A DNA stretch of 64,000 nt from Micromonospora wenchangensis (GTDB lineage: Bacteria; Actinomycetota; Actinomycetes; Mycobacteriales; Micromonosporaceae), in contig NZ_MZMV01000007.1 of the NCBI RefSeq assembly GCF_002210435.1, positions 62,001-126,000 of the forward strand. Direction: 5' to 3'. The notes beneath the pieces were generated by a model, which did not search any database, had not been told where the DNA came from, and saw nothing but the letters and a program-made list of their open reading frames with translations. Below are positions 1 to 8,896 of the stretch, one piece after another (the first letter of the stretch is position 1; each line of letters opens with the position of its first letter). The translations under genes and the position numbers were made by a program.

Positions 1-1129
1 TGGTGTCCCAACCCAGCCAGCCGTGGTGACCGGCGTCGATGTAGTTGTAAACGTTGCCGATCGGGCCCAGCTTCGCCAGGGCGTAGCCGACGCCGTTGAC
101 GTACGCGCCGTTGGCCTTGACCACGTCACACTGCACCGTGCCACCGGCGTTGCCGGAGGTGTTGGTGACCAGGTTCGGCAGCGAGTCGATCTCGATGATG
201 TTGATGATCCGCAGGCTGGCGTACTTGGCCTGGCTCTGGATCGCGGCGATCGGGTCGATGTACTCCGCCTTGTAGCGCGGCAGTTCGTCGGCGGCCAGCT
301 CACCGTTGGAGGCGAGCGCCGAGCAGTCCCGGCCGGGCAGGTTGTAGATCACGAACTGGATGTAGCCGGCACCCTGGGCGAGGGCGGCGTCCAGGTGGTC
401 CTTGACGCCCATCGCGCCGTTGGAGCTGCTGTCCGGGGTGCCGTTGATCGCGGCGATCCGGTCCAGCCACACGGCGGTCGGGTTGTTGGAGACCCGGCTG
501 CCACCGGCCTCGGCGTCCGCCTTGGCCTTCCACTCCGGGTTCACGTAGCCCTTGACCCCGGCGTAGGGGTTGTCCACCTTCTGCCCCGGCGGGGGCGTGG
601 TGGGCGGAGGCGTCGTGGGCGGCGGGGTGGTGGGCGGAGGCGTGGTCGGCGGGGGCGTGGTGGGCGGCGGGGTGGTGGTCGGCGGCGGGGTGGTGGGCGT
701 GACGCCACCGCAGACGACTCCGTTCAGGGTGAACGAGGTCGGCTTGGGGTTGCTGCCGCTCCACGAGCCGTTGAAGCCGAGGGTGGTGCTGCCGCCGCGA
801 CCCAGCGAGCCGTTGTAGGACTCGTTGGTGGCGGTCACGTTCTGGCCGCTCTGCGACCACTTGGCCGACCAGCCCTGGGTCACCCGCTGGCTGCTGTTGG
901 GGAAGGTGAAGCCGAGGGTCCAGTTGCTGATCGGGTCACCCACGTTGCGGATGGTGACGTTCGCGGTGAAGCCACCGGACCAGTCGTTGGTGGTGTAGTC
1001 GATGCTGCACTGGGTGGCGGCCTGCGCCGCGGTGACCGGGAGGGTCACCAGCCCGCCCGCGACCAGCACGCTCGCCCCGGTGAGGGCGAACGCCCGGCGT
1101 CGGGCGGACAGACTTCTCCACAGATTCAT
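1..1129 (-). CDS. Secreted GH6 cellulase with CBM2 (partial)
   Basis: Extracellular hydrolysis of beta-1,4-glucan. The gene runs off the left edge, so the C-terminal half of the catalytic domain is not visible (376 codons seen). Order from the N-terminus: signal peptide about 1-38 (Arg-rich start, hydrophobic core, cleavage near AQA-A); CBM2 about 39-142, with Cys41 and Cys140 placed for the family disulfide and several Trp; a TPPPTT-type linker about 143-182; GH6 domain from about 185 with the landmarks YNLPGRDCSA and IIEIDSLPNLVTN (the family usually has IEPDSL). The ATG at 1129 follows AAGGAG by ten bases. A CebR-like operator lies about 255 bp upstream, which fits induction by cello-oligosaccharides. 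Endo- or exo-acting mode cannot be decided because the active-site loops are cut off. Confidence 0.93.
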   Translation of the reverse strand, partial: MNLWRSLSARRRAFALTGASVLVAGGLVTLPVTAAQAATQCSIDYTTNDWSGGFTANVTIRNVGDPISNWTLGFTFPNSSQRVTQGWSAKWSQSGQNVTATNESYNGSLGRGGSTTLGFNGSWSGSNPKPTSFTLNGVVCGGVTPTTPPPTTTPPPTTPPPTTPPPTTPPPTTPPPTTPPPGQKVDNPYAGVKGYVNPEWKAKADAEAGGSRVSNNPTAVWLDRIAAINGTPDSSSNGAMGVKDHLDAALAQGAGYIQFVIYNLPGRDCSALASNGELAADELPRYKAEYIDPIAAIQSQAKYASLRIINIIEIDSLPNLVTNTSGNAGGTVQCDVVKANGAYVNGVGYALAKLGPIGNVYNYIDAGHHGWLGWDT

Positions 1130-1675
1130 GCCTTTTGCACTCCTTGGGCGAGACCGGCACCACGAGGGGACCGGCAAGTGGCGCGTGAGCGTCCTGGGGT
1201 ACGGACGACCCCGGCGCCAACGGGACATCTCGGGGGGTGCCCGACCCGGAGGACGGGCGTGGTGGTGGTGAGCTTCACCGGCCCGCACGGACCGGTCGGC
1301 GGCGACGTCGTCCGGTGCACCGGTTGCCCTCGACCTCTGCCGTGCGCGGTGTGGCTCCCCGAACCGCGTGCAGCGATTCTTGCATGGGAGCGCTTCCATG
1401 GCAATGGCTCGATACTTCGCGGCAACCTGGCCGCAATGCCCGGACCGGCATCCGGGCCGCTACGAGCCTATCTCCGCCCAGCTCGGCCGGGAGCGCGCCG
1501 ACCGCGCAGCCGGGCGGTAACGCCGACACAAGCGGCTCATGGTGCTTAAGGGTCGCATCATCGGTAAAGCCGAAAACACGAATCTTTCCCCGAATAAGTC
1601 ATGAAACCGTCTAACGTCGGTCATAGCTCGACTGTCGTCGGGCTCAGGACAACAGGGGATGGAGTGACGCAGGTC
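1130..1675. other. Divergent intergenic region, cellulase / surface protein
   Basis: 546 bp with no credible gene. It holds the cellulase ribosome binding site near 1140, the CebR-like box at 1385-1398 and an AT-richer stretch about 1555-1640, probably carrying the promoter of the gene at 1676. I could not assign -35/-10 boxes with confidence. Confidence 0.6.
1385..1398. promoter_or_regulatory. CebR-type operator
   Basis: TGGGAGCGCTTCCA matches 13 of 14 bases of the known CebR/CelR palindrome TGGGAGCGCTCCCA, the LacI-family cellobiose sensor site of Streptomyces and Thermobifida. It lies upstream of the GH6 cellulase, the expected target, and also upstream of the divergent surface-protein gene. 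That CebR binds here is inference. Confidence 0.75.
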
Positions 1676-2665
1676 ATGGCTAACAAGATGCTCGGGAAGG
1701 TTGTCGCGGGTGCCGCTCTCGGTGGCGCGTCCCTTCTGGTGTTCACGCCGGGGATCGCGTTCGCGGACGGTCACCACGACGGCGAGAGCCGGGACGGCAA
1801 GGTCATCGCCAAGCCGCACGTCGTCAAGCCCGGCGACGAGGTGAAGCTCATCGAGATCTGCCCGGAGGCGCAGGAACACGCCTTCGTCTGGTCCAAGGTC
1901 ACCGGCAAGGTCAAACTCAAGCCCGCCGAGGGCCGCGGCGAGGAACACGGCGGCTGGAAGGACGACGAGGGCAAGGGCGAGGACCACGGCAAGGGCGAGG
2001 AGGGCAAGGGCGAGGACCACGGCAAGGGTCCCGACGGCCAGGCCCCCGACGACCACGGCCCCAAGCCGCAGCCCCCGGCCGAGGGTGGACAGCCCCCGGC
2101 GGACGGCGGTCAGCCCCCGGCGGGCGGCCAGGGCGGTGGCTTCATGGCCGCCGACCAGGGCCCGGACCACGGCGGCAAGCCCGAAGAAGGCAAGGGCGAC
2201 GAGCACGGCAAGCCCGAAGAAGGCAAGGGCGAGGAACACGGCAAGCCGGGGGCCGGCGAGGAGTCCGGCGAGCACGGCAAGCCCGGCTGGGACGAGGAGT
2301 CCGACGAGGGCGACTGGCAGGGCCACGAGGGCTACGGCCAGGACGACGAGTACGGCTACGGCAAGGACGAGGAGTCCGGCTACGGCAAGGACGAGGGCGG
2401 CTGGGGGCACAAGAAGGACTTCGTCTACTACGGCGAGGCCGAGGTCTCCGAGGACGCCCGCCCGGGCCGGTACGAGCTGAACGGCTCGTGCGGCGAGGGC
2501 GAACTGGTCGTCCTGCCGAAGGGCCACGTCGACGGCGGTGACGGTGGGATGACCACCACCGGCGCCGACCGGGGCATGGTCGCCGGCGGGGCCGGCATGA
2601 TCGGCGCGGCCGCCCTCGGCGGCATCGTGCTGATGCGCCGGCGTCGGGCCGATGAGCTCGGCTGA
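1676..2665 (+). CDS. Acidic His/Glu/Lys/Gly-repeat surface protein, putative sortase partner
   Basis: Unnamed 329-residue exported protein. Signal peptide 1-30 (cleavage AFA-DG). The segments about 43-82 (PGDEV...EICPEA, Cys62) and 249-282 (AEVSEDARPGRYELNGSCGEG, Cys272 in the second) resemble two halves of one Ig-like domain seen in actinobacterial proteins beside class F sortases. Between them sits about 165 residues of low-complexity sequence built from EGKGEDHGK / KPEEGKGEEHGKP units, a PPA-rich stretch, and GYGKDE units. The C-terminus is a Gly/Ala-rich membrane helix (about 301-320) followed by RRRR, like a sorting signal, but there is no LPXTG (TTTGADRG precedes the helix). The stop overlaps the sortase start by 14 bases. 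An in-frame GTG at 1664 with AGGGG upstream is an alternative start. Role unknown; cell-wall anchoring and metal binding are inferences. Confidence 0.8.
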   Translation: MANKMLGKVVAGAALGGASLLVFTPGIAFADGHHDGESRDGKVIAKPHVVKPGDEVKLIEICPEAQEHAFVWSKVTGKVKLKPAEGRGEEHGGWKDDEGKGEDHGKGEEGKGEDHGKGPDGQAPDDHGPKPQPPAEGGQPPADGGQPPAGGQGGGFMAADQGPDHGGKPEEGKGDEHGKPEEGKGEEHGKPGAGEESGEHGKPGWDEESDEGDWQGHEGYGQDDEYGYGKDEESGYGKDEGGWGHKKDFVYYGEAEVSEDARPGRYELNGSCGEGELVVLPKGHVDGGDGGMTTTGADRGMVAGGAGMIGAAALGGIVLMRRRRADELG

Positions 2666-3389
2666 CCCGACGGCGACACGGGCCGGCGGCCGTCACGGGA
2701 GACCGTGGCGCGCCGCCGGCGCGGCCGTCGTCGTCCTCCTCGCCATGGCCGGCTCCGGCATGATCGGCGCGTCGATCCGGACCACGCCCCCGCCCCGTCC
2801 GCCGCAGCCGGCGGCCCAGGCCGCGCCGCAGACCGCCCCGCCGGACGCCCCGGCCGGGGACACCGGGCCGGTCGACGACCCGGACGCGCAGGTCCCCGCC
2901 GACGCGAGCGTGCCGCCGGGCCCCGCACCGCTGCCCCGCTCCGCCCCCACCGCGATCGTGATCCCCAGGATCGGGGTCAACGCGGCGATCATGCCGCTGG
3001 GCACCAACCCGGACGGCACGGTCCAGGTGCCCCCGCTGGACCAGGCCCAGCAGGCCGGCTGGTACGAACCGGGGGCCAGCCCCGGCGAGACCGGCAACGC
3101 GGTGATCGTCGGGCACGTCGACTCGGCGCAGCTCGGGCCGGCGGTCTTCTTCCAGCTCGGCTCGCTCCTGCCGGGCGACACCGTCGCGGTGGCGCGGGCC
3201 GACGGCAGCACCGCCACGTTCACCGTCGACGAGGTGCGGTCCTACCCGAAGACGCAGTTCCCCACCGACCTGGTGTACGGCCCGAACGACCGTCCCGGGC
3301 TGCGGGTGGTGACCTGCGGCGGCCAGTTCGACCAGGCCGCCGGCAGCTACCAGGACAACGTGATCGTCTTCGCCACGCTGACGTCCTGA
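2652..3389 (+). CDS. Class F sortase
   Basis: Membrane-anchored transpeptidase, 245 residues. N-terminal membrane helix about 21-41, then a Pro/Ala-rich extracellular spacer to about 95, then the sortase barrel. Catalytic His155 lies in VIVGHVDS and Cys222 in LRVVTCGG; IPRIGVNAAIMPLG is the typical opening strand of the actinobacterial class. No Arg or Lys follows Cys222 (the segment reads GSYQDN), whereas many sortases carry the catalytic Arg there. It starts inside the last codons of the surface-protein gene, so the two are probably translationally coupled and the upstream protein is the likely substrate (inference). Confidence 0.88.
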   Translation: MSSADPTATRAGGRHGRPWRAAGAAVVVLLAMAGSGMIGASIRTTPPPRPPQPAAQAAPQTAPPDAPAGDTGPVDDPDAQVPADASVPPGPAPLPRSAPTAIVIPRIGVNAAIMPLGTNPDGTVQVPPLDQAQQAGWYEPGASPGETGNAVIVGHVDSAQLGPAVFFQLGSLLPGDTVAVARADGSTATFTVDEVRSYPKTQFPTDLVYGPNDRPGLRVVTCGGQFDQAAGSYQDNVIVFATLTS

Positions 3390-3407
3390 GCCGGCCCGCA
3401 CACCGCA

Positions 3408-3447
3408 CGACCGCGCCCGTGGCGGAAGTCCGTCACGGGCGCGGTCG
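3408..3447. terminator. Bidirectional hairpin terminator
   Basis: A perfect 14-bp stem (CGACCGCGCCCGTG and its complement) with a 12-nt loop, between the convergent sortase and glutamate dehydrogenase genes. Confidence 0.8.
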
Positions 3448-3455
3448 GCGTACGG

Positions 3456-6400
3456 TCAGGCGGCGGCGGACGTCCGCACCAGGGTGCGGATCTGCCGCAG
3501 GAGCACCGAGAGCGAGGCGAGGTCCGCCCGCGACTCGTCGAACTCCCCCATCGCCCGGTGCGCCCGGTGGATCGAGGTGGCGTTCGACTGCTCCCACTGG
3601 AGCACCCGCTCCTGCGGCGGCAGGTCACCGGAGGTGGAGTCGAGCACCTCGCCGGTCAGCGCGGCCAGTGCGGCGTACAGGTCGTAGCGCAGCGCCATCC
3701 GGGCCAACGTCTGCCAGCGGTCCTCGCGCGGCAGCAGGGAGATCTTCGACAGCAGCGAGTCCACCCGGAACCGGTCGGAGAGCACGAAGTAGACCGAGGC
3801 CACCTCGCCGACGTCCCGCCCGCTGGTCCGCGCCGTCTCCACCACGTCCAGCAGACCGAAGCTGTACATCAGCCGGGTCGCCCGCCCGGCCAGCTCGGCC
3901 GGCAGCCCCCGGGCGGTCATCGCGTCGATGTGCGCCTGCAACGACTCCCGCTCGCTGCCGTGGAACCGGTCCTGGAGGTCCGGCAGGAGCCGGGCCACGC
4001 CGTCGCGGAGCCGCTCGATCTCGGCGGGCACGTCGATCGGCGACCGCCTGTTGCTCACCAGCCACCGGACGGCCCGGTCGAGCAGCCGCCGGGTGTCCAG
4101 GTAGACGCTGGTCTGCAACTCCGGCGGGACCTGGTTGTCCAGCGCCTCGACCGCGTCCCACAGCTCGCGCAGCCCGAACACCTCCCGGACCACCACGTAC
4201 GCCCGGATCACGTCGGCCGCCGACGCGGCCGTCTCCTCGACGACCCGGAAGACGAACGAGATGCCGCCCCGGTTGATCGCCTCGTTGACCAGGACCGTGG
4301 TGACGATGTCCCGACGCAGCCGGTGCTGGGCCATCCGGTCGGCAAACCGCTCGCGCATCGGCGTCGGGAAGTAGTTGACCAGGACGTCGGTCGTCCACTC
4401 CTCGTCCGCGAGCCCCTCGGCCAGGATCTCCCGCTCCAGCACGATCTTGACGTACGCGAGCAGCACCGCGAACTCCGGCGCGGTGAGCCCGGACTCGGTG
4501 CGTACCGCCAGCTCCTCGTCCGGGGGCAGCGCCTCCAGCGCCCGGTCGAGCTGGCCGGCCCGCTCCAGTTCGCTGATCATCCGGCGGTGCACCGGCAGCA
4601 GCGAGGCGGCCTGGGCCTGCGAGTTGTTGATCGCCCGCGCCTGGTCGTAGTTGTCCCGCAGCACCAGCTCGGCGACCTCGTCGGTCATCTGGGCGAGCAG
4701 TTCGTCGCGGGCGGGAACGTCCAGCGCGCCGTCGGCGACCGCCGTGTTGAGCAGGATCTTGATGTTCACCTCGTGGTCGGAGCAGTCCACCCCGGCCGCG
4801 TTGTCGATGAAGTCGGTGTAGATCCGGCCGCCCGTCTGCGCGTACTCGATCCGGCCGAGCTGGGTGCAGCCCAGGTTGCCGCCCTCGCCGACGACCCGGC
4901 AGCGCAGGTTTTTGCCGTCCACCCGGATCGCGTCGTTGGACTTGTCGCCCACCTCGGCGTTGGTCTGGCTGGACGCCTTCACGTAGGTGCCGATGCCGCC
5001 GTTCCAGAACAGGTCCACCGGCGCGGTGAGGATCGCCTTCATCAGCTCGGCCGGGCTGAGCTGGGTGACGTCGTCGGCCAGGCCGATGGCGGCGCGCACC
5101 TGCGGGGTGATCGGGATCGACTTGGCCCCGCGCGGGAAGATCCCGCCGCCTTCGGAGATCAGCTTCGGGTCGTAGTCCTCCCACGACGAACGGGCCAGCT
5201 CGAACAGCCGCTGACGTTCCCGGAACGAGGTGGCGGCGTCCGGGTCCGGGTCGAGGAAGATGTGCCGGTGGTCGAACGCGGCCACCAGCCGGATGTGCTC
5301 GGAGAGCAGCATCCCGTTGCCGAACACGTCGCCGGACATGTCGCCGACGCCGACCACGGTGAAGTCCTGGGTCTGGGTGTCGTGGCCCAGCTCGCGGAAG
5401 TGCCGCTTGACCGACTCCCAGGCGCCCCGGGCGGTGATGCCCATCTTCTTGTGGTCGTAGCCGGCGGAACCGCCGGAGGCGAACGCGTCGCCCAGCCAGA
5501 AGCCGTGCGCCGCCGAGATCTGGTTGGCGATGTCGGAGAACGTGGCGGTGCCCTTGTCCGCCGCCACCACCAGGTACGGGTCGTCGGGGTCGTGCCGCAC
5601 CACGTCCACCGGTGGCACGATGTCACCGGAGACGATGTTGTCGGTGACGTCGAGCATCGCGCCGACGAACTCCTGGTAGCAGGCGACGGCCTCGTCCCGG
5701 TCCCCCGGCTTCTGCTTGAGCACGAAGCCGCCCTTGGCGCCGACCGGCACGATCACCGCGTTCTTCACCATCTGCGCCTTGACCAGGCCGAGCACCTCGG
5801 TCCGGAAGTCCTCCCGCCGGTCGGACCAGCGCAGCCCGCCCCGGGCCACCGGCCCGTAGCGCAGGTGCACGCCCTCGAACCGGGGCGAGTACACGAAGAT
5901 CTCGAACTTGGGCCGGGGTGCCGGCAGGTCCGGGATGGCCTGCGGGTCCAGCTTGAACGCCACGTACGACTTGGGCCGCCCGTCGGCGCGCTTCTGGTAG
6001 AAACTGGTCCGCAGGGTGGCCTGGATCAGCGTCAGGTAGGCGCGCAGGATGCGGTCCTGGTCGAGGCTGGCCACGTCGTCCAGGGCGACGCCGATCGCGT
6101 CGACCAGTTCGCCGCTGCGTTCCCGGCGCTGCTCCGCCTCGCGCCCGTCCGGCGCGAACCGCACCTCGAACAGTTCCACCAGCAGCGCCGCGATCTGCGG
6201 GTACGCGATGAAGGTCTGCTCCATGTACTCCTGGGAGAAGACCGCCCCGGTCTGCCGCAGGTACTTCGCGTACGCCCGCAGCACCACCACCTGCCGCCAG
6301 GTGAGGCCGCCGCGCAGGACCAGCTCGTTGAAGCCGTCCACCTCGGCCTCGCCCCGCCAGGCGGCGGCGAAGGCGTTCTCCACGTGCGGGCGCACCTCGG

Positions 6401-8522
6401 CCAACTCCTGGTGCCCCTCGGGCAGCCGCAGCCCGAAGTCGTACAGGAAGACCCGGCCGTCGATCCGGTCCACCTCGTACGGGTGCTCGTCGACCACCCG
6501 GACGCCCAGCGAGTGCAGCACCGGCAGCACGGCGGAGAGCATCATCGGCTCGCCGTACCGGTAGACCTTGAACCGGACGTCCATCGCCTCGTCGGCCCGC
6601 TGCCCGGCCCGGGGGGCCCACTGCTTGCGGAACAGGTGCATCTCCAGCTGGCCGGGTTCCTCCAGCAGCTCCAGCTTGGCCAGGTCCTTCATCGCCTCGT
6701 ACGGCGTGTGGGTGTCCTTGTAGCCCTCCGGGAACGCGTCGGCGTACCTGGTGAACAGGCGCTTGGACTGCTCGTCGCCGAGCTTGCGTTCCAGCACCAG
6801 CCGGTAGTCGTCGTCCCAGAGCCGGGTGGCGTCGGCCAACTCCTCGGCGAGCAGGTCGGCGTCGATGTCACCGGGCGGGTTGTTCGGGTCGGTCCGGACG
6901 ATGAAGTGCACCCGGGCCAGCATCGACTCGGTGACCCGGGTGGTGTAGTCCACCCCGACCCCGTTCAGCTCCCGCAGCAGGATGTCCTGCATGCGCAGCC
7001 GGTTCTGGGTGGTGAACCGGTCCCGGGGCAGGTAGATCAGGCAGGAGATGAACCGTCCGTACGCGTCGCGGCGCAGGAACACCCGCAACTGCCGGCGGCC
7101 GGCCATCCGCAGCACGCCGACCACCGCGTGGTACAGGTCGTCGGTCTTGATCTGGAACAGCTCGTCGCGCGGGTAGGTCTCCAGGATCTGGAGCAGGTCC
7201 TTGCCGGAGTGGCTGCGCTGGCTCAGCCCGGAGCGGTCCAGCACCTCGGCCACCTTGCGGCGGACCACCGGCAACTCCCGCACGCTGGTCCGGTACGCCG
7301 CGGTGGAGAACAGGCCGAGGAACCGCCGTTCGCCGACCACCGCACCGGCCGAGTCGAAGATCTTGAAACCGATGTAGTCCAGGTAGGCCGAGCGGTGCAC
7401 GGTGGCCCGCGAGTTCGCCTTGGTGATGATCAGCAGCCGCTTCTCCATCACCTTCTCGTGCGCCTCGGGCGTCATCGACGAAAGCGCCCGCGCTTCCGGC
7501 GAGTCCGAACGCAGGATGCCCAGCCCGGTGCCGAGCACCGCCTCCAACGCCGGGCCGCCCTGGCCACCGGAGTCGACCAGCCGGTACTCCCGGTAGCCGA
7601 GGAAGGTGAAGTGGTCGTGGGCCAGCCACCGCAGCAGCTCCACCGAGTCGGTGATGTCCTTCTCCGGCACCGGCGGGCGGTCGTCCGCCGTCCGGGCCGA
7701 GGCCAACTCGTCGGCGAGCGCCAGGGCCCGCTGGCGCATCTTCGGCCAGTCCTCGACGGCTTCCCGCACGTCGGTGAGCACCCGCTGCAACTCGCGGCGC
7801 AACTGGTCCCGCTGGTCGGCGTCGCGGACCGGATCGATCTCGATCCGCATCCAGCTCTCCACCAGGTCACCGGCGATCGCATCGTCCGGCTCCACGTCGG
7901 CGGAGACCTCGGTCAGCCGGCCCAGCGGCTCCCGCCGGACCACCACCAACGGGTGCACCAGCAGGTGTACGTCGAGGTGGTGGGCGTTGAGCAGGGCGGT
8001 CACCGAGTCGACCAGGAACGGCATGTCGTCGGTGACGATCTCGACGACGGTGTGGTGCTGGTCGGCGTCGGGGGGCAGGATGCGCAGCTTCAGCTCGCCC
8101 GGCACCCGCTGCTGGGCGAGGTCCCGGTGTGCCCGCGCGGCGTCGAGCATCTCCTCGGCGGTGAACCCGATCAGCTCCTCGTCCGGCGCGAACCGCCAGA
8201 ACCGGCCCACCAGGGTCGCCGCGTCGTGGTCGTCCCCGGCCAGCGCCACCGCCTGCGCCACCAGGCGTTCCGCGTTGGGCACCGGCTCGTCGAGTTCGGC
8301 GTCCTCCACGTCCTCGCCGAGCGCTTCCACCGGAAGGCCCAGGTCGTAGAGGGTGTCGATGCTCGAACCGGTCATCCCGGTCACGCCGGTGTCGAGTCGG
8401 CCGTAGCCGTCCCCGTCGATCGGCGGGCTGTCCCCGTCGGTCGCCGAATCGAAGCTGTCGTCCCGGCCGGTGTCGCTCTGCCGGAGGTCGGGTACCGGTT
8501 TGATCGCCGGACGCCGGTCCAT
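3456..8522 (-). CDS. NAD-dependent glutamate dehydrogenase (180-kDa class)
   Basis: Catabolic enzyme deaminating glutamate to 2-oxoglutarate with NAD+. The product is 1688 residues, close to the about 1650 of the Streptomyces clavuligerus enzyme that defines this large class. The N-terminal third is the regulatory ACT-like region. The catalytic part carries GLRWSDRREDFRTEVLGL and VPVGAKGGFVLK, with the substrate Lys in the latter, then the NAD-binding segment. The ATG at 8522 (MDRRPAIK) follows GGGGAG; the open frame extends further upstream but without a better ribosome site. Monocistronic, divergent from the transpeptidase gene at 8897. Confidence 0.95.
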   Translation of the reverse strand: MDRRPAIKPVPDLRQSDTGRDDSFDSATDGDSPPIDGDGYGRLDTGVTGMTGSSIDTLYDLGLPVEALGEDVEDAELDEPVPNAERLVAQAVALAGDDHDAATLVGRFWRFAPDEELIGFTAEEMLDAARAHRDLAQQRVPGELKLRILPPDADQHHTVVEIVTDDMPFLVDSVTALLNAHHLDVHLLVHPLVVVRREPLGRLTEVSADVEPDDAIAGDLVESWMRIEIDPVRDADQRDQLRRELQRVLTDVREAVEDWPKMRQRALALADELASARTADDRPPVPEKDITDSVELLRWLAHDHFTFLGYREYRLVDSGGQGGPALEAVLGTGLGILRSDSPEARALSSMTPEAHEKVMEKRLLIITKANSRATVHRSAYLDYIGFKIFDSAGAVVGERRFLGLFSTAAYRTSVRELPVVRRKVAEVLDRSGLSQRSHSGKDLLQILETYPRDELFQIKTDDLYHAVVGVLRMAGRRQLRVFLRRDAYGRFISCLIYLPRDRFTTQNRLRMQDILLRELNGVGVDYTTRVTESMLARVHFIVRTDPNNPPGDIDADLLAEELADATRLWDDDYRLVLERKLGDEQSKRLFTRYADAFPEGYKDTHTPYEAMKDLAKLELLEEPGQLEMHLFRKQWAPRAGQRADEAMDVRFKVYRYGEPMMLSAVLPVLHSLGVRVVDEHPYEVDRIDGRVFLYDFGLRLPEGHQELAEVRPHVENAFAAAWRGEAEVDGFNELVLRGGLTWRQVVVLRAYAKYLRQTGAVFSQEYMEQTFIAYPQIAALLVELFEVRFAPDGREAEQRRERSGELVDAIGVALDDVASLDQDRILRAYLTLIQATLRTSFYQKRADGRPKSYVAFKLDPQAIPDLPAPRPKFEIFVYSPRFEGVHLRYGPVARGGLRWSDRREDFRTEVLGLVKAQMVKNAVIVPVGAKGGFVLKQKPGDRDEAVACYQEFVGAMLDVTDNIVSGDIVPPVDVVRHDPDDPYLVVAADKGTATFSDIANQISAAHGFWLGDAFASGGSAGYDHKKMGITARGAWESVKRHFRELGHDTQTQDFTVVGVGDMSGDVFGNGMLLSEHIRLVAAFDHRHIFLDPDPDAATSFRERQRLFELARSSWEDYDPKLISEGGGIFPRGAKSIPITPQVRAAIGLADDVTQLSPAELMKAILTAPVDLFWNGGIGTYVKASSQTNAEVGDKSNDAIRVDGKNLRCRVVGEGGNLGCTQLGRIEYAQTGGRIYTDFIDNAAGVDCSDHEVNIKILLNTAVADGALDVPARDELLAQMTDEVAELVLRDNYDQARAINNSQAQAASLLPVHRRMISELERAGQLDRALEALPPDEELAVRTESGLTAPEFAVLLAYVKIVLEREILAEGLADEEWTTDVLVNYFPTPMRERFADRMAQHRLRRDIVTTVLVNEAINRGGISFVFRVVEETAASAADVIRAYVVVREVFGLRELWDAVEALDNQVPPELQTSVYLDTRRLLDRAVRWLVSNRRSPIDVPAEIERLRDGVARLLPDLQDRFHGSERESLQAHIDAMTARGLPAELAGRATRLMYSFGLLDVVETARTSGRDVGEVASVYFVLSDRFRVDSLLSKISLLPREDRWQTLARMALRYDLYAALAALTGEVLDSTSGDLPPQERVLQWEQSNATSIHRAHRAMGEFDESRADLASLSVLLRQIRTLVRTSAAA

Positions 8523-8896
8523 CGGTGCCACTCCCCTCGACGACCCACCGCGTTGTGGGTCACTCTGCCGCCCCACCATAGGCCCTGCCGCTTCGTGCCT
8601 CGGTCGGTGGACCACCGGTGGGACGTCCGGTTCGGGACTCTGGCCTGGCATCCGTGGCAGATGCACGATCGGCCGGGTGCCGAGTACCCCGCCTCGGGAT
8701 GTTCATCACACCTGCGGGCCCACCACTTCGTGCGGTCCCGTTGGGGCCCGGCCCCACCCCCGGCGTCGCCGTCACGGCGGCCCGGCCGCACCGGCGTACG
8801 GCCTGGCCGGGTGGCCCCGGCGGCCGCACGGGGCGGTACGGGCGGCGACGACGGACTAGCGTGCAGGGCAGCCCGCCGTCCGGAAGGTGCAGCTCC
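8523..8896. other. Divergent intergenic region, gdh / transpeptidase
   Basis: 374 bp between two divergent starts. I see the ribosome binding sites of both genes but no clear promoter boxes, operator or small gene. Confidence 0.5.

Noticed and set aside
590..700. Tandem G-rich DNA repeat as an independent element
   Set aside because: It encodes the TPPPTT linker of the cellulase on the minus strand.
2530..2665. LPXTG sorting motif in the surface protein
   Set aside because: Only VVLPKGHVD and TTTGADRG are present; neither matches LPXTG, so the signal, if any, is noncanonical.
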